A DNA stretch of 64,000 nucleotides from Pestalotiopsis fici W106-1 (Eukaryota; Ascomycota; Sordariomycetes; Amphisphaeriales; Sporocadaceae): assembly GCF_000516985.1 (NCBI RefSeq), contig NW_006917098.1, positions 2,170,001-2,234,000 on the forward strand, read 5' to 3'. A model generated the notes under the pieces. It was not told where the DNA came from and did not search any database. It was given only the letters and a program-made list of their open reading frames with translations. Made by a program: the position numbers and the translations under genes. Positions 49,548 to 59,214 of this stretch are shown in pieces (the first letter of the stretch is position 1; each line of letters opens with the position of its first letter).

Positions 49548-50779
49548 CGAGCCTAGTTTGTGTGTGACGTTATTTCGGCTCAGATCTGTTTGTGTGCGTG
49601 TCAAGCAAACGTGGGTGGAGTGAAAGCGTGTTTGCGGTTATCAGGTGAGATATCTGATGCAAAAGCTGGAGATGTTTTCGATCGATTTCGATTCCTGCAA
49701 GACTGGTTCTGGATTACATCACATTGATTTTAGAGGTGAGAGAACATGCGAAGAGTTGCAATTGTCTCCCCCGGACGCATATTTATTTAAATAGGTCTGG
49801 ATTCTGCAATGTGCACTGGTTGCCGGTAACCGCCCAAGAACTGCAAGTAAGCTCATTGGGAATGAATTTCATGTACAGCAAACAATGTAATGCGTGTTTA
49901 CTCGACCAGGCAGCTGAGGACCTGTCCCAAGAGTTCTCAAAGAAGCAATAGGCCATGTGATCGACGGGTGTCAGTGTGACATGTCATTAAATCATGTCAT
50001 TATACCATTCAGAGTATAGTGTTGGCTGCATCATTGTGCTCAAGGTCGCATTTGTCTTGAAAAGCATTCATCCCTTGGCAGGCAGCCCCGCCACAATAAG
50101 AGTGGCGTGAAGGTTTTTGAAATTGTTTGCAAAAGACGGAAGGAGAGGGAGCAAATCCACAGATGAGATGATTTTCTGGTATCTACTCATGACATGAGTC
50201 ATTTGCAGTAAAATGTTGGAATGTCATGTATCGGTGTTCAAGCTTGAAACTATTGTCTGTCTGAGGTATGTCGGCGTTAAGAGATGTGCACGCACCCAGT
50301 CAGTGGGGACAAATATTCCCCATGATGAATAAGTCGCGCCGCAATGTCCGATTGGCAGCCAATGAGTTTTCAAAAGAGTTTTTCCCCAACAGTACTGGAA
50401 AGGGACTTGAACAAGGCGCAGATTTCTCGGAGTTTCCATCACTGACAAGCAAATCATTCGGGAGCAAAATTTGAAGCGTTTTTAGTAATCATGGCAGTTG
50501 GCAATTGCCCGCCCAGCTAGATCGAGGCAATGGTCGATCATATCCCACATGGCTGTGGTACTCTGTATACCTATAGGCTTTGTCATAAGATGAATGATGC
50601 CATGGCTCGATGAGCTCATTGGTCGCCCTGGATGTCAACTCCCCGCGAATTGTCATCAATTACAGTATATAAAAACCACTGTCGCCCAACTGATTTGAAC
50701 TAGAACCGTATTCAAATCTCAATAGACACATTCCAGCATCATTAGCAAATTGCAAATCTTCTTGTCTATTTTCCAGCCC
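49548..50779. promoter_or_regulatory. Divergent promoter region of the orphan gene and the CmcJ-type gene
   Basis: 1.2 kb with no recognisable gene. A TATA-like sequence TATATAAAA at 50666-50674 lies about 110 nt before the downstream ATG at 50780 and is the best core-promoter candidate in the window. TACTCTGTA, one of the dispersed intergenic words, is at 50559. Confidence 0.5.
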
Positions 50780-51784
50780 ATGAACTCGGTATCGCTTCTG
50801 ACCAAACAAGCATTGTCACACGCAAGTCGCACAACTCCAAGAATTATTACATCATTGCCGAGAGCCCGGCAGGCCAGCACCATGACGAGCGGAGTCTTCA
50901 AGCACATTGATACCTCGGCGCAGCCACCCAACACCAAGCCATGGACAAAGGTGGACGCCGATGCCACGTCCTTCAAGCTGCTAGAGCATAAGCGCTCCGT
51001 CCACAACCTGCGTGGCCACGAATCCGAGTTCACCACGGACAACTCGGGTTTCGCAGTCCTCAAGTCGCCGTCCCAGGAAAGCTCGTTTACAGACGAAGCC
51101 GCCGTGCGGGGTCCTTACTACCAGGAAGTCGAAGCCTTGTTGAGAAAACAGCTCCCCGGCATCAAAAAGGTCGTCATTTTCGACCATACCATCAGACGCC
51201 GAACTCCTGGCTCTGCGCGGGCACCCGTTCAGCAAGTCCACGTCGACCAGACACCGGGCGCCACTGAGGTGCGTGTGCGCCGTCATGTCCCCAAGGAGGA
51301 GGCGGACGAGCTCCTAAAGGGCAGGTACCAAATCATCAACGTGTGGCGACCAATCGAGAACCCGGCGTCCGACTATCCTCTGGCCGTGGTGGACTGGCGC
51401 ACCACAGAACCCAAGGACTTTGTGCCCGTGGACCTCCTCTACCCCAAGCGCCAGGAGGCGCAACGCCACGACGACGACGACGACCGCGGCAAGGAGGTCC
51501 GGCCCGATGAGTCGGTCTGGTACTCGACCGAGGGCTACGAGGTCCGCGGCGAGACCATGTCGGTGGCGCCGAACCCAGCACACAAGTTTTATTACCAAAA
51601 GGACATGACACCCGACGAGGTGCTGCTACTCAAGTGCTACGATTCGTTTGGTGATGGCCAGCCCATGGGCAAGGACGGCATTGCAGTCAGGACACCTCAC
51701 ACGGCCTTCATAGACCCGGCGACGCCAGCAGATGCGCCAGGCAGGCAGAGCATTGAAGTCAGATGCTTGGTGTTTTACGAGTAA
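50780..51784 (+). CDS. CmcJ/NvfI-family Fe(II)/2-oxoglutarate-type oxidoreductase
   Basis: Intronless, 334 residues from the first ATG (50780), or 300 from the internal ATG at 50882 (MTSGVFKHID). The family includes CmcJ, the GA4 desaturase relatives, AsaB and NvfI, which hydroxylate, desaturate or rearrange secondary metabolites. Visible signatures: RGPYYQEVEALLRKQLPG, KVVIFDHTIRRR, the metal-binding HVD in QVHVDQTP (about residues 154-156), INVWRPI, PLAVVDWRT, a second histidine in RTPHTAFIDP (about 305) and the arginine in SIEVRCLVFYE (about 327) that would hold the co-substrate. All key residues are present, so it is probably active; the substrate is unknown. The first 34 residues (MNSVSLLTKQALSHASRTTPRI) are basic and hydroxylated with no acids, like a mitochondrial presequence. 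No polyketide synthase, NRPS or terpene cyclase is nearby. Confidence 0.88.
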   Translation: MNSVSLLTKQALSHASRTTPRIITSLPRARQASTMTSGVFKHIDTSAQPPNTKPWTKVDADATSFKLLEHKRSVHNLRGHESEFTTDNSGFAVLKSPSQESSFTDEAAVRGPYYQEVEALLRKQLPGIKKVVIFDHTIRRRTPGSARAPVQQVHVDQTPGATEVRVRRHVPKEEADELLKGRYQIINVWRPIENPASDYPLAVVDWRTTEPKDFVPVDLLYPKRQEAQRHDDDDDRGKEVRPDESVWYSTEGYEVRGETMSVAPNPAHKFYYQKDMTPDEVLLLKCYDSFGDGQPMGKDGIAVRTPHTAFIDPATPADAPGRQSIEVRCLVFYE

Positions 51785-52244
51785 AATATTTGAAAGAATC
51801 AAGATTCAAGACAGTAGCAGAAAGCATGTACTTTGGAGAAGACCCAGCGCAGCGGTACAGACATTTGTTTTAGAAAATATAATTTGAACTCATATAATCT
51901 ATTGACAGTTCAAAATTCTATAAATTGTCTCAAATAGTCTGTTGTTGGCATCTGTGCATCTACAAAAGCGAACATTTATTCACTATTCACTACTGGATAT
52001 CCAATGTTCAATGTTGGGTGCGAAAATGTCCAAGGTACAGAGTACAAGCTGTATCTCTTTCATCTCTCAAGGCTTGCACCGCCACGCTAACTGAGCCACA
52101 GCCGGATTTAAGGAGACGGTTGCTTTCCCGTACCTACCTGGTCGCCGCCGCATTGCTTAACCCAACCCATCAATTAAAAGCCGACGAAGCCCAGGACAGA
52201 CGGACAATGCCCTCGTCCAGTCCTTTGCTGAACTGCACATAACC
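51785..52244. other. Spacer between the CmcJ-type gene and BET1
   Basis: 460 nt containing the 3' flank of the oxidoreductase and the BET1 promoter. TACAGAGTA occurs at 52036. No other gene is seen. Confidence 0.5.
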
Positions 52245-53152
52245 ATGTCTTCAAGGTACGTGTTTTCCTTTCTGTTGGTAAAAGTGCATCTCTCCCAGAC
52301 GCAAACGACAGGTGCGCCGGTGTTCCGCGACTGCTTTGCTGCCATCAGCTCGCCCTTGCTTTGGCAGACTTGGACCCATGAACAACCTCCGACAACCGTC
52401 AAATGCGACGCCACGGGAAAAGGGGGTCGCTTCAACGAGGAGCGAAAGGTCATAGCGGGATGATGGAGGGAGCCTTGGGCCAACTCATACTTGCCAATAA
52501 AGATATATTTGTCCAGGCAAATGGCTAACATTTACACGCTTTGGTCTCCCATAGGTTCGGCGGCTCGAATCTACATCAGCGCGACTCCCGCAGCGCGCTC
52601 TTTGAAGGCTACAAGGGCGGCGCCGACAGCACACGGAGGCAGTACAGCGCAAGCCCGGCCTCGGTCGGCGGCGGCTACGGCTATGGAGGCGGATACCCGG
52701 GCAGCAATGGCAGCGGTGGGCAGCTAGGCGTCCCAGACAGCAACAAAGGCTTTCGGCCAGCGACACCAAACTCGAGGTGAGTTTATTCCTTGATTCTCTC
52801 CTTCCCATCTATCCGTACTGTCTCGGCTGACACGGGATTTACTTTTTGCAGAGGCCAATACGATACAGCGACGCTCGACGAGCTCGAGAGCCAAAACGAT
52901 CAAGAGGTTACCGGCATCATGAACAAGGTCAAGATGCTCAAGACGCTGTCCGTGGCCATGGGCGACGAGATCCGCGATTCCTCGGCCATGATGGACAAGA
53001 TGAACGACACGTTTGACAACACGCGGCTGCGGCTGCGCGGCACCATGAACCGCATGATGGTCATGGCTGAGCGAACTGGCGTCGGCTGGAAGGTCTGGCT
53101 GGGCTTCTTTGCCGCCGTAATCTTGATCTTCATGTACGTCTGGCTGTTCTAA
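52245..53152 (+). CDS. BET1: BET1-like SNARE of ER-Golgi transport (three exons)
   Basis: Tail-anchored SNARE mediating fusion of ER-derived vesicles with the Golgi. The first exon is only 11 nt (52245-52255, MSSR), then a 299-nt intron, exon 2 (52555-52776), a 75-nt intron and exon 3 (52852-53152), giving 177 residues. Residues 1-78 are a basic, then glycine/serine-rich flexible region. The SNARE motif spans about 82-150 (TLDELESQNDQEVTGIMNKV ... MNRMMVMAERTG). One membrane anchor occupies 157-177 and ends at the C-terminus, as expected. By alignment with human BET1 (KTQNKLL), the central zero-layer position is Ser121 (RDSSAMM), not Gln. I recall that yeast Bet1p also has serine there. The start is fixed by the conserved MSSRFG reading across the first splice. 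Confidence 0.93.
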
Positions 53153-53564
53153 ATCGGCCGACGATGATTTGGATTCAAGGGCGATTAGTCATGACTTTTC
53201 CATGACGCGACATGAACGTTGGCTGGTTATTGAGATGATGAGGACAGCTGAAAAGAAAAAAGCAGCGCTTCAAGTGGATGGCTTTGATACGAAGTTCATG
53301 CACAATATATATACGACACGATGGGAGAAACGATTCATTGCAGAGAAAAAAGGTTTTGTAATCATTGTTATGCATAATTTTCATACTTGGGCCATGACGA
53401 TAGAATTTCTAGACAACTGGCTTGATCTAGGGTATCGAGAAACAATAAGCAACCAAAGCGCCCTAGGGTATCATACATTGTATTTTGTGTCATCCGTGTG
53501 CTCCCAAAACGCCAGCTCATCTGAAAAGTCCTCTCACGCCAAGTCTTCCCCTCCTTTGTGTCAC
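53153..53564. other. Convergent spacer between BET1 and APC15
   Basis: 412 nt between two stop codons. A 143-codon plus-strand frame crosses it (53169-53600) but has no domain and runs into the 3' end of APC15, so I treat it as untranslated 3' sequence. Confidence 0.6.
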
Positions 53565-54741
53565 CTAGACACGTCTCGGAGCGTGCGGACTGCTTCCTAG
53601 GACGCTGCTACCGTCTGCTGAGAGCAGCTCACTAAATGCAAGGCTATTGCGCGTAGCGTCTGACCGAGCCAGGCTGTGTCTGTATCGCACCGACTGTGGT
53701 GCTCGCGCGGCAGCAAAGCTCACCTCACCCTGATCATCGTCACTGCTGCTCAGCTCTTCCTCGGTGTCCGTATGTTCGTAGCCTCCGGCGCTGTCTGCCT
53801 CAGGAATATCATCGTCTAGATCCACCCCCATGCCGAGATCGTCACCTTCACCAATAGTGTCGCCCTCCTCGATCATCTCTTGCTGGTCCTCATCGTCGAT
53901 TTCCTCTTCGCCAGCAATGCTGTCCTCGAGTTGATCGTGCGTGCGGCGCATCATCTGTGTCATGATATCTCTCTGTAGACGGGCTGTTCGGAGTGCTCCC
54001 GCTGGTGTTCCCACAGGTTCCAGCTCTTCTTCAGAGGATTCCTCGCTATCTTCCTCATCGCTCTCCTCATCGCTTCCACTCATGAAGTTGTCCTCAGCCT
54101 CTGGTATATCATCGTCGAGATCTCTGGTGCCGTCAAGCTGCACCTCGTCCATGGCATCGCTACCCGCGACATCTCTCATGACGGCATCCGCACCAAGACC
54201 ACTAGGGCCTTCGAGGCCGTCCGCATCGGCGCCACCGCCCGTAGCCTCGGCCTCGGCGAGCTCTTGGGCGAGCTGCTCGCGCCGCATGGCCTCCTGGTGC
54301 TCCTCCTGCTCCCGGCGCTCCTCGCGCAGCTGGTGCAGGGTCTTGGGGATGCCCGGGGGCTTCAGCCAGCCGCTGCCAAAGCTGGCGACATTGTGCAGGC
54401 GGCGCTCGGCGTTTTGCTCGTCGTTGCGGAGGCGTGCGAGGGGCGAGCGCTCAACGATGTGGGCATTGTTGCGGCGTTGTTGGTTCGCGGCGTGGTGATG
54501 GCTGGCATGTTGTTGTTGTTGTTGTTGTTCCGAGGCGCCGGGAAACGACTGATGGAGATCGTGTGATGCAGCTGCCGACGATAGTGGACTGCGCGATGAT
54601 GTATACCACAGGGCATGCGACTATTTGTTTTACCCAAAAGACGACAAATGGTCAGCTTACCTTGATGTGGAATGGGGCATGGTTGAAGGCGACTGGCAGA
54701 CTCACGTCGCGTGGCGCGAGATCGGGCAAGAGTGAAAACAT
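53565..54741 (-). CDS. APC15: APC15/Mnd2-like anaphase-promoting complex subunit (two exons)
   Basis: Predicted subunit of the anaphase-promoting complex ubiquitin ligase, which in animals and yeast promotes turnover of the mitotic checkpoint complex. Exon 1 is 36 nt (54706-54741, MFSLLPDLAPRD), the intron is 85 nt (54621-54705, donor GTGAGT, acceptor ATAG), and exon 2 is 53565-54620. Together they encode 363 residues. The N-terminal signature PDLAPRDSHALWYTSSRSP is joined only after splicing, followed by a Gln/His tract, SPLARLRNDEQNAERRLHNV and FGSGWLKPPGIPKTLHQLRE. This is the layout I associate with fungal APC15 proteins. The C-terminal half is very acidic (D/E/S runs) and contains the motif DLDDDIPEA twice. 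The open frame without splicing starts at 54287, so a naive caller would miss the conserved N-terminus. Confidence 0.82.
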
Positions 54742-57700
54742 CTTGCCCACCTGCGTTGCGGTCAAGCTTGGCCTGATATGATCAAAGAGGCCGTCTTGTA
54801 CGTGTCGAGCACACAGATATTTGCTTGTACTAGATATGTGGGGGGTCCGGTAATGCTAGAGTTGCTTGTTGTTTTCCTTGTTTGGGAGGCTGATGTCAAG
54901 TTCGCGACAAAGTCAAAACATTTACGGCCCAAAAACCCCACCACTACGTACCTACCTACACCAAGGAAGCTACGGATGGAATTGCCATGTGCTTTGCAAG
55001 GTCTATAACCAAAGCGGCTTCCAAGCCATTGCGGGGTAGTGGGGTTTTCCGGGTTGGACCATCAGCAATTGTGTACGTACTTTTTTGTTAGTATTTCGTA
55101 ACGTGAAGCCTTACAAAATTGGGGAATGGAGATCGAACATATGGAGAAACTCCTTTCTGGTCTGATATACTGACAGGCTCGCGATGGCTTCAAGTTGTCT
55201 GTCTCTGCGGTGGTTGTTGCTATTTCTTTTGCGCTAACGAGCCTTTGGGAGAACATCAGCTCTGAAGTGTAGTGCTGCATCTTTTGTGCGATATCGGGCC
55301 TAGAATTTTTTTTTTCCTTCTCCGCCCAGCGGTTACTTTTGTGCGCAAGTGCCTTGTATGTCCAAACGGAATAATGCATCCCATCCTTCAGCAATCGGTC
55401 AGCACCGTAGACGCCAGGCCAATTTGTCAGGATGCAGTCTGCAGGTCAATGGTTGCGCATACGGCAATGCCGTGGACTACTGTGACAATCCTGACACGAT
55501 CAAAAGTCAATCCCACCGTACAGTATGCATCATGTATGCCGGTTGACCGGTCCGTTGACCTAACCACTACGTGCTCTTCTTGCTCCGTACAGTAGGTTTG
55601 TCTCACCTTGAGACCTTCAGCAGATCTTTGGGTTGAAGTCATACATTTATTACATGACCTACCTGCCGACAGTAGTGGAATGATTGACCAGTTGCAAGCG
55701 ATCAATTTGGCAGCGGTGAAGAGCACAAGCATTGTTTGCTGCCTTGCCGCCAGCCGCCCACTCCTGCGTACTGAATTGTTTAAAGAGGCTTGCTTGGCTT
55801 GAAGGCTCGAGAAACCCAACCTAAAAAAGAATACTGGAGCCAAGAGGAGCCAAGAGTGCGGAGCCTAGGATCAATCCTCGACACGTTGTTCGGGATGTCT
55901 CGCCTCTCCACGCACGACGGGAGATTTCGGAATCAATGTGAATAATTTTTTTCTTCTCATTGTTTCTTCTAAAGCTTTTCCCTAGCTCCGTTGGGCATGG
56001 TATGAGTGCGGGATAGTCCTTTCCGCCTGCCGAGGCTCCTCCGAAACGATCATGACCTGATGTGGTGAGCCCGGAATCCGACGCATCAACGCTCATTTTA
56101 TTGTCCGTCCGCCCTACCAGAGAGGACGAAGCGGGAAAGAAAGAGCTACTTCCTTGCCCGATGTCGGATTTGTTCATTCGCGGTCGCATCGGCGAAGGAC
56201 CGAATTGAGAGTCCAGTTCAGCATGGAAGCAGCACGTCGAGACGACGTTGGCCAGGGAAATTCGGGCTGGGCAATCCCAAGACGTAACCTGAGGAGTTTG
56301 TCGTCTGTTGTCGCATTGGCTAGTCACATAATTCCGATGTATGGCAATCGTCCGGTAAAACATCAAACAATGGACGCGGATATCTTTTCGGTTGCAACCA
56401 ATAAATCAGCACACCTTTGCCTGATCTGAATGGGGTGTTCAATCTCACCACCCTCCTAGCGATTGCTACCTACACGCACATTCATACACACACGCACTGC
56501 ATATTGTAGCGGCCGGTCAGGTAGGGTGTGAATGCCGTCCGCTCACTCATCGCAGCCCTACCCACGTCCTCTTTCCGGCCGCCCGCTTGAGGAAAGTTCT
56601 CCTAGCCTGCAGCATCCGGCAAAGGATGTCTTTGATATCGATGCGACTCTCGTACGGTTCCGCAGACAGCAGCGCGCCTACCTATGCTTAGCATCTGCGG
56701 CAGTCTACACTAGGTAGTGTATTGTGCATATCTCAGAGCGATCTCTGTCTAGCCTTTTTTCTAGGCGAAGACTAGATAAGAAGGTCGTCCTTGGATGCAT
56801 TGGATCTGATTGGCCGAGCCGAAGTTGACAATTCTTTATGACTGACAGCATGCGAGGCTGCTTGCGGAGGAGGAGAACGGCGCACGCCTGGTCACGAGGC
56901 CATGTGCGCTGTATTCCACCCATCCATTCCGTTGGCGCGCTGCCGTCGCATGATATACCCTACGCCGATGCACAAGTCCTTTGTGTTACATATGCCGTGA
57001 GTGACGACAGCAGCCACCCAGACCACCCCCAATTTGGTCTTTCCCCCCTCGGCCATTGGCCGCCTGTCCTTTCGTCAAAAACTCAAATACTATGGTCTGG
57101 TCTTTGAGAAACAAGGGTCTCACATCTTGGCTTACATGCTAGAACGAAGGCTGCGGCAAACCCTGAAATTGCGAGGTAGCATAACAAAAAGAGATGGAGA
57201 GGTGGCCCCAAGGCTAGACCGTGCTCCTCCCAAGCTCCTTCTCCAAAATTCCGGGGGGTTTCATGAAAAACAAAAAAGAATTCTCACTGGTCTATACACT
57301 ATACTCTAGGCGATCGATCAATTCCTGGGGTCGTGCCCAAAGTAATGCCGACTCGTGTCAAGACCGCGAGTCGAGTTTCTGCTTGAGACAACTTCATGAT
57401 CAGCGTTTCCTTGCCATCACTCGTCCCCAATTTCCCCACCTAGAGTATGTATGTATGGCTAGTATGTATTTCTCCTCATCTGGCTATAAGCTGATCGCCA
57501 GAGGAATAATTCTGGAGCATCCAATAAACCAACCGCCTGCCGCGGCGCCGCCTTCCCCCCCAAGATGGGCGCGGTGGCAGCCAAGACTGTTGACCATGAC
57601 GCTAAAGCATGCTTGCAGGCCTTTCCCTGCCAAGTCTTCGCGAGCACAACCACAGGCTTGCTCAGTGCTCGGTAGGGCGACATCGGCCTATGTCAGCTAT

Positions 57701-58345
57701 GCAGAAACAGGGCGCCCTGATTGGCTGCTGCTTCACGTTATTGCACGACCAGCAGCCCCCCCACTGCTAGAGTCTTGGGAATTCACCAGCTTGCAGGCGA
57801 AACATTTTGGGGAGCACGGTTTGGACCCCTAGCACATGCACAAACTTGCATGGAGTCTATGTGTGGGGTGCTGCTCGTACGTATTGAGGACGTGGATCAT
57901 TGTCTTTTGGTTGGCCCGTCTTTAATTGCCAGTCTGGAGAACTATTGTGTCCAACATAGTATTCGTGTGCGGCCCCGATCAGCGGACTCTTGTTGTTGTT
58001 GGGAATAAAAAGGGAAAAGAGACAAGGTGGCTCAATCTAATCGAGCCGACTATGGCCCAGTCGGAACGCCGTTGACGGGAGTGCCAGGGGTCCTTCCCGA
58101 AAAACACACCTAACCGAATCTATGTTCTCTGCTAATAGTATGCTGCCTGGCAAAGCAAGAGAAAAGAGTCCAGACACGGCCAGCAGCTACCCAAGGAGGA
58201 GAAGGCCAAAGGACGAGATCCGAGGCATTGAGACCACCCACGATTGATGGAAACAAATGTGCGGCAGTAGGATCACACACGTATGGATGCACCCACACAA
58301 TATTCCCAATGGTACGTTACCCTTGTGCTTGCTTTGCTGCTTGCG

Positions 58346-58366
58346 AAAAAAAAAAAAAAAAAAAAA
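58346..58366. repeat. Poly(A) run, 21 nt
   Basis: Twenty-one consecutive A residues; no adjacent retroelement body is seen. Confidence 0.9.
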
Positions 58367-59193
58367 GACCAGCAATGCAAGAGGCATGCCAAACAGACAA
58401 CACTCGTCCCACAATTTTGCTTTTGATGCAGTATATTCATAGTATATTTCCATGTTCCATATATAACCAACTCTATATACTTTTCCCTGGGCATGAGCTG
58501 AAGAGGCCCCAAGAAGGTTGGCATTACGTAGCAAGAGCTTCATGGCGGGTTTGCATATTCTAGTATGCTATTCCAATTACTGCAAGCATCCAGGAGGGGA
58601 ACAATGGGATGGGACAGACATATTGCTAATTGTCCGAGATTGCCCATTTTGCGGTGCACCAAGCACTTCTGCAGCAGTCCACACATTGCGCGCCCGCTTA
58701 GACAAATGCACAACACAGCGAGAGCGGAAATCAGTTTGCAATCTACTAGTAGCTGGCAGACAAAAATGGCCGAGAGACGACCCGTCAGCCAAACCGGAGG
58801 CCAAGGGAAAAACATACCGTCTCTCCGTGTTGGATAATCCTCCGACATTGGGAGGAGAGCGGATACTGCCCCCACCCAGACACAATGTAATAAGCCAATG
58901 ATGACTTGGCCAATAATACCATTTCAGCGCTGCGTGTTCCGTAGGGGCACGAGGGCTTTTAAACGAGCAATCGGAACGAATAGGATGTGTAGGAGTGTAG
59001 TCGCGCTTCTCGTAGGTTTGATTTGTCAGTACGTAGGTAATATTCAATCATAAATACGTACATTAAAATGCCGGCCGGCTGCCAGTCGGTGTATATGAGT
59101 AGTCATGAATAAGATCATTATGGGTATTAAAAATTCAATAATTGCACTTTGGAGATGATTATACACACTTTGATTGTCCCTTGTGTATTCATT

Positions 59194-59214
59194 ATTGTTG
59201 TTGTTGTTGTTGTT
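59194..59214. repeat. (TTG)n microsatellite
   Basis: About six to seven perfect TTG units on the plus strand. Confidence 0.85.
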
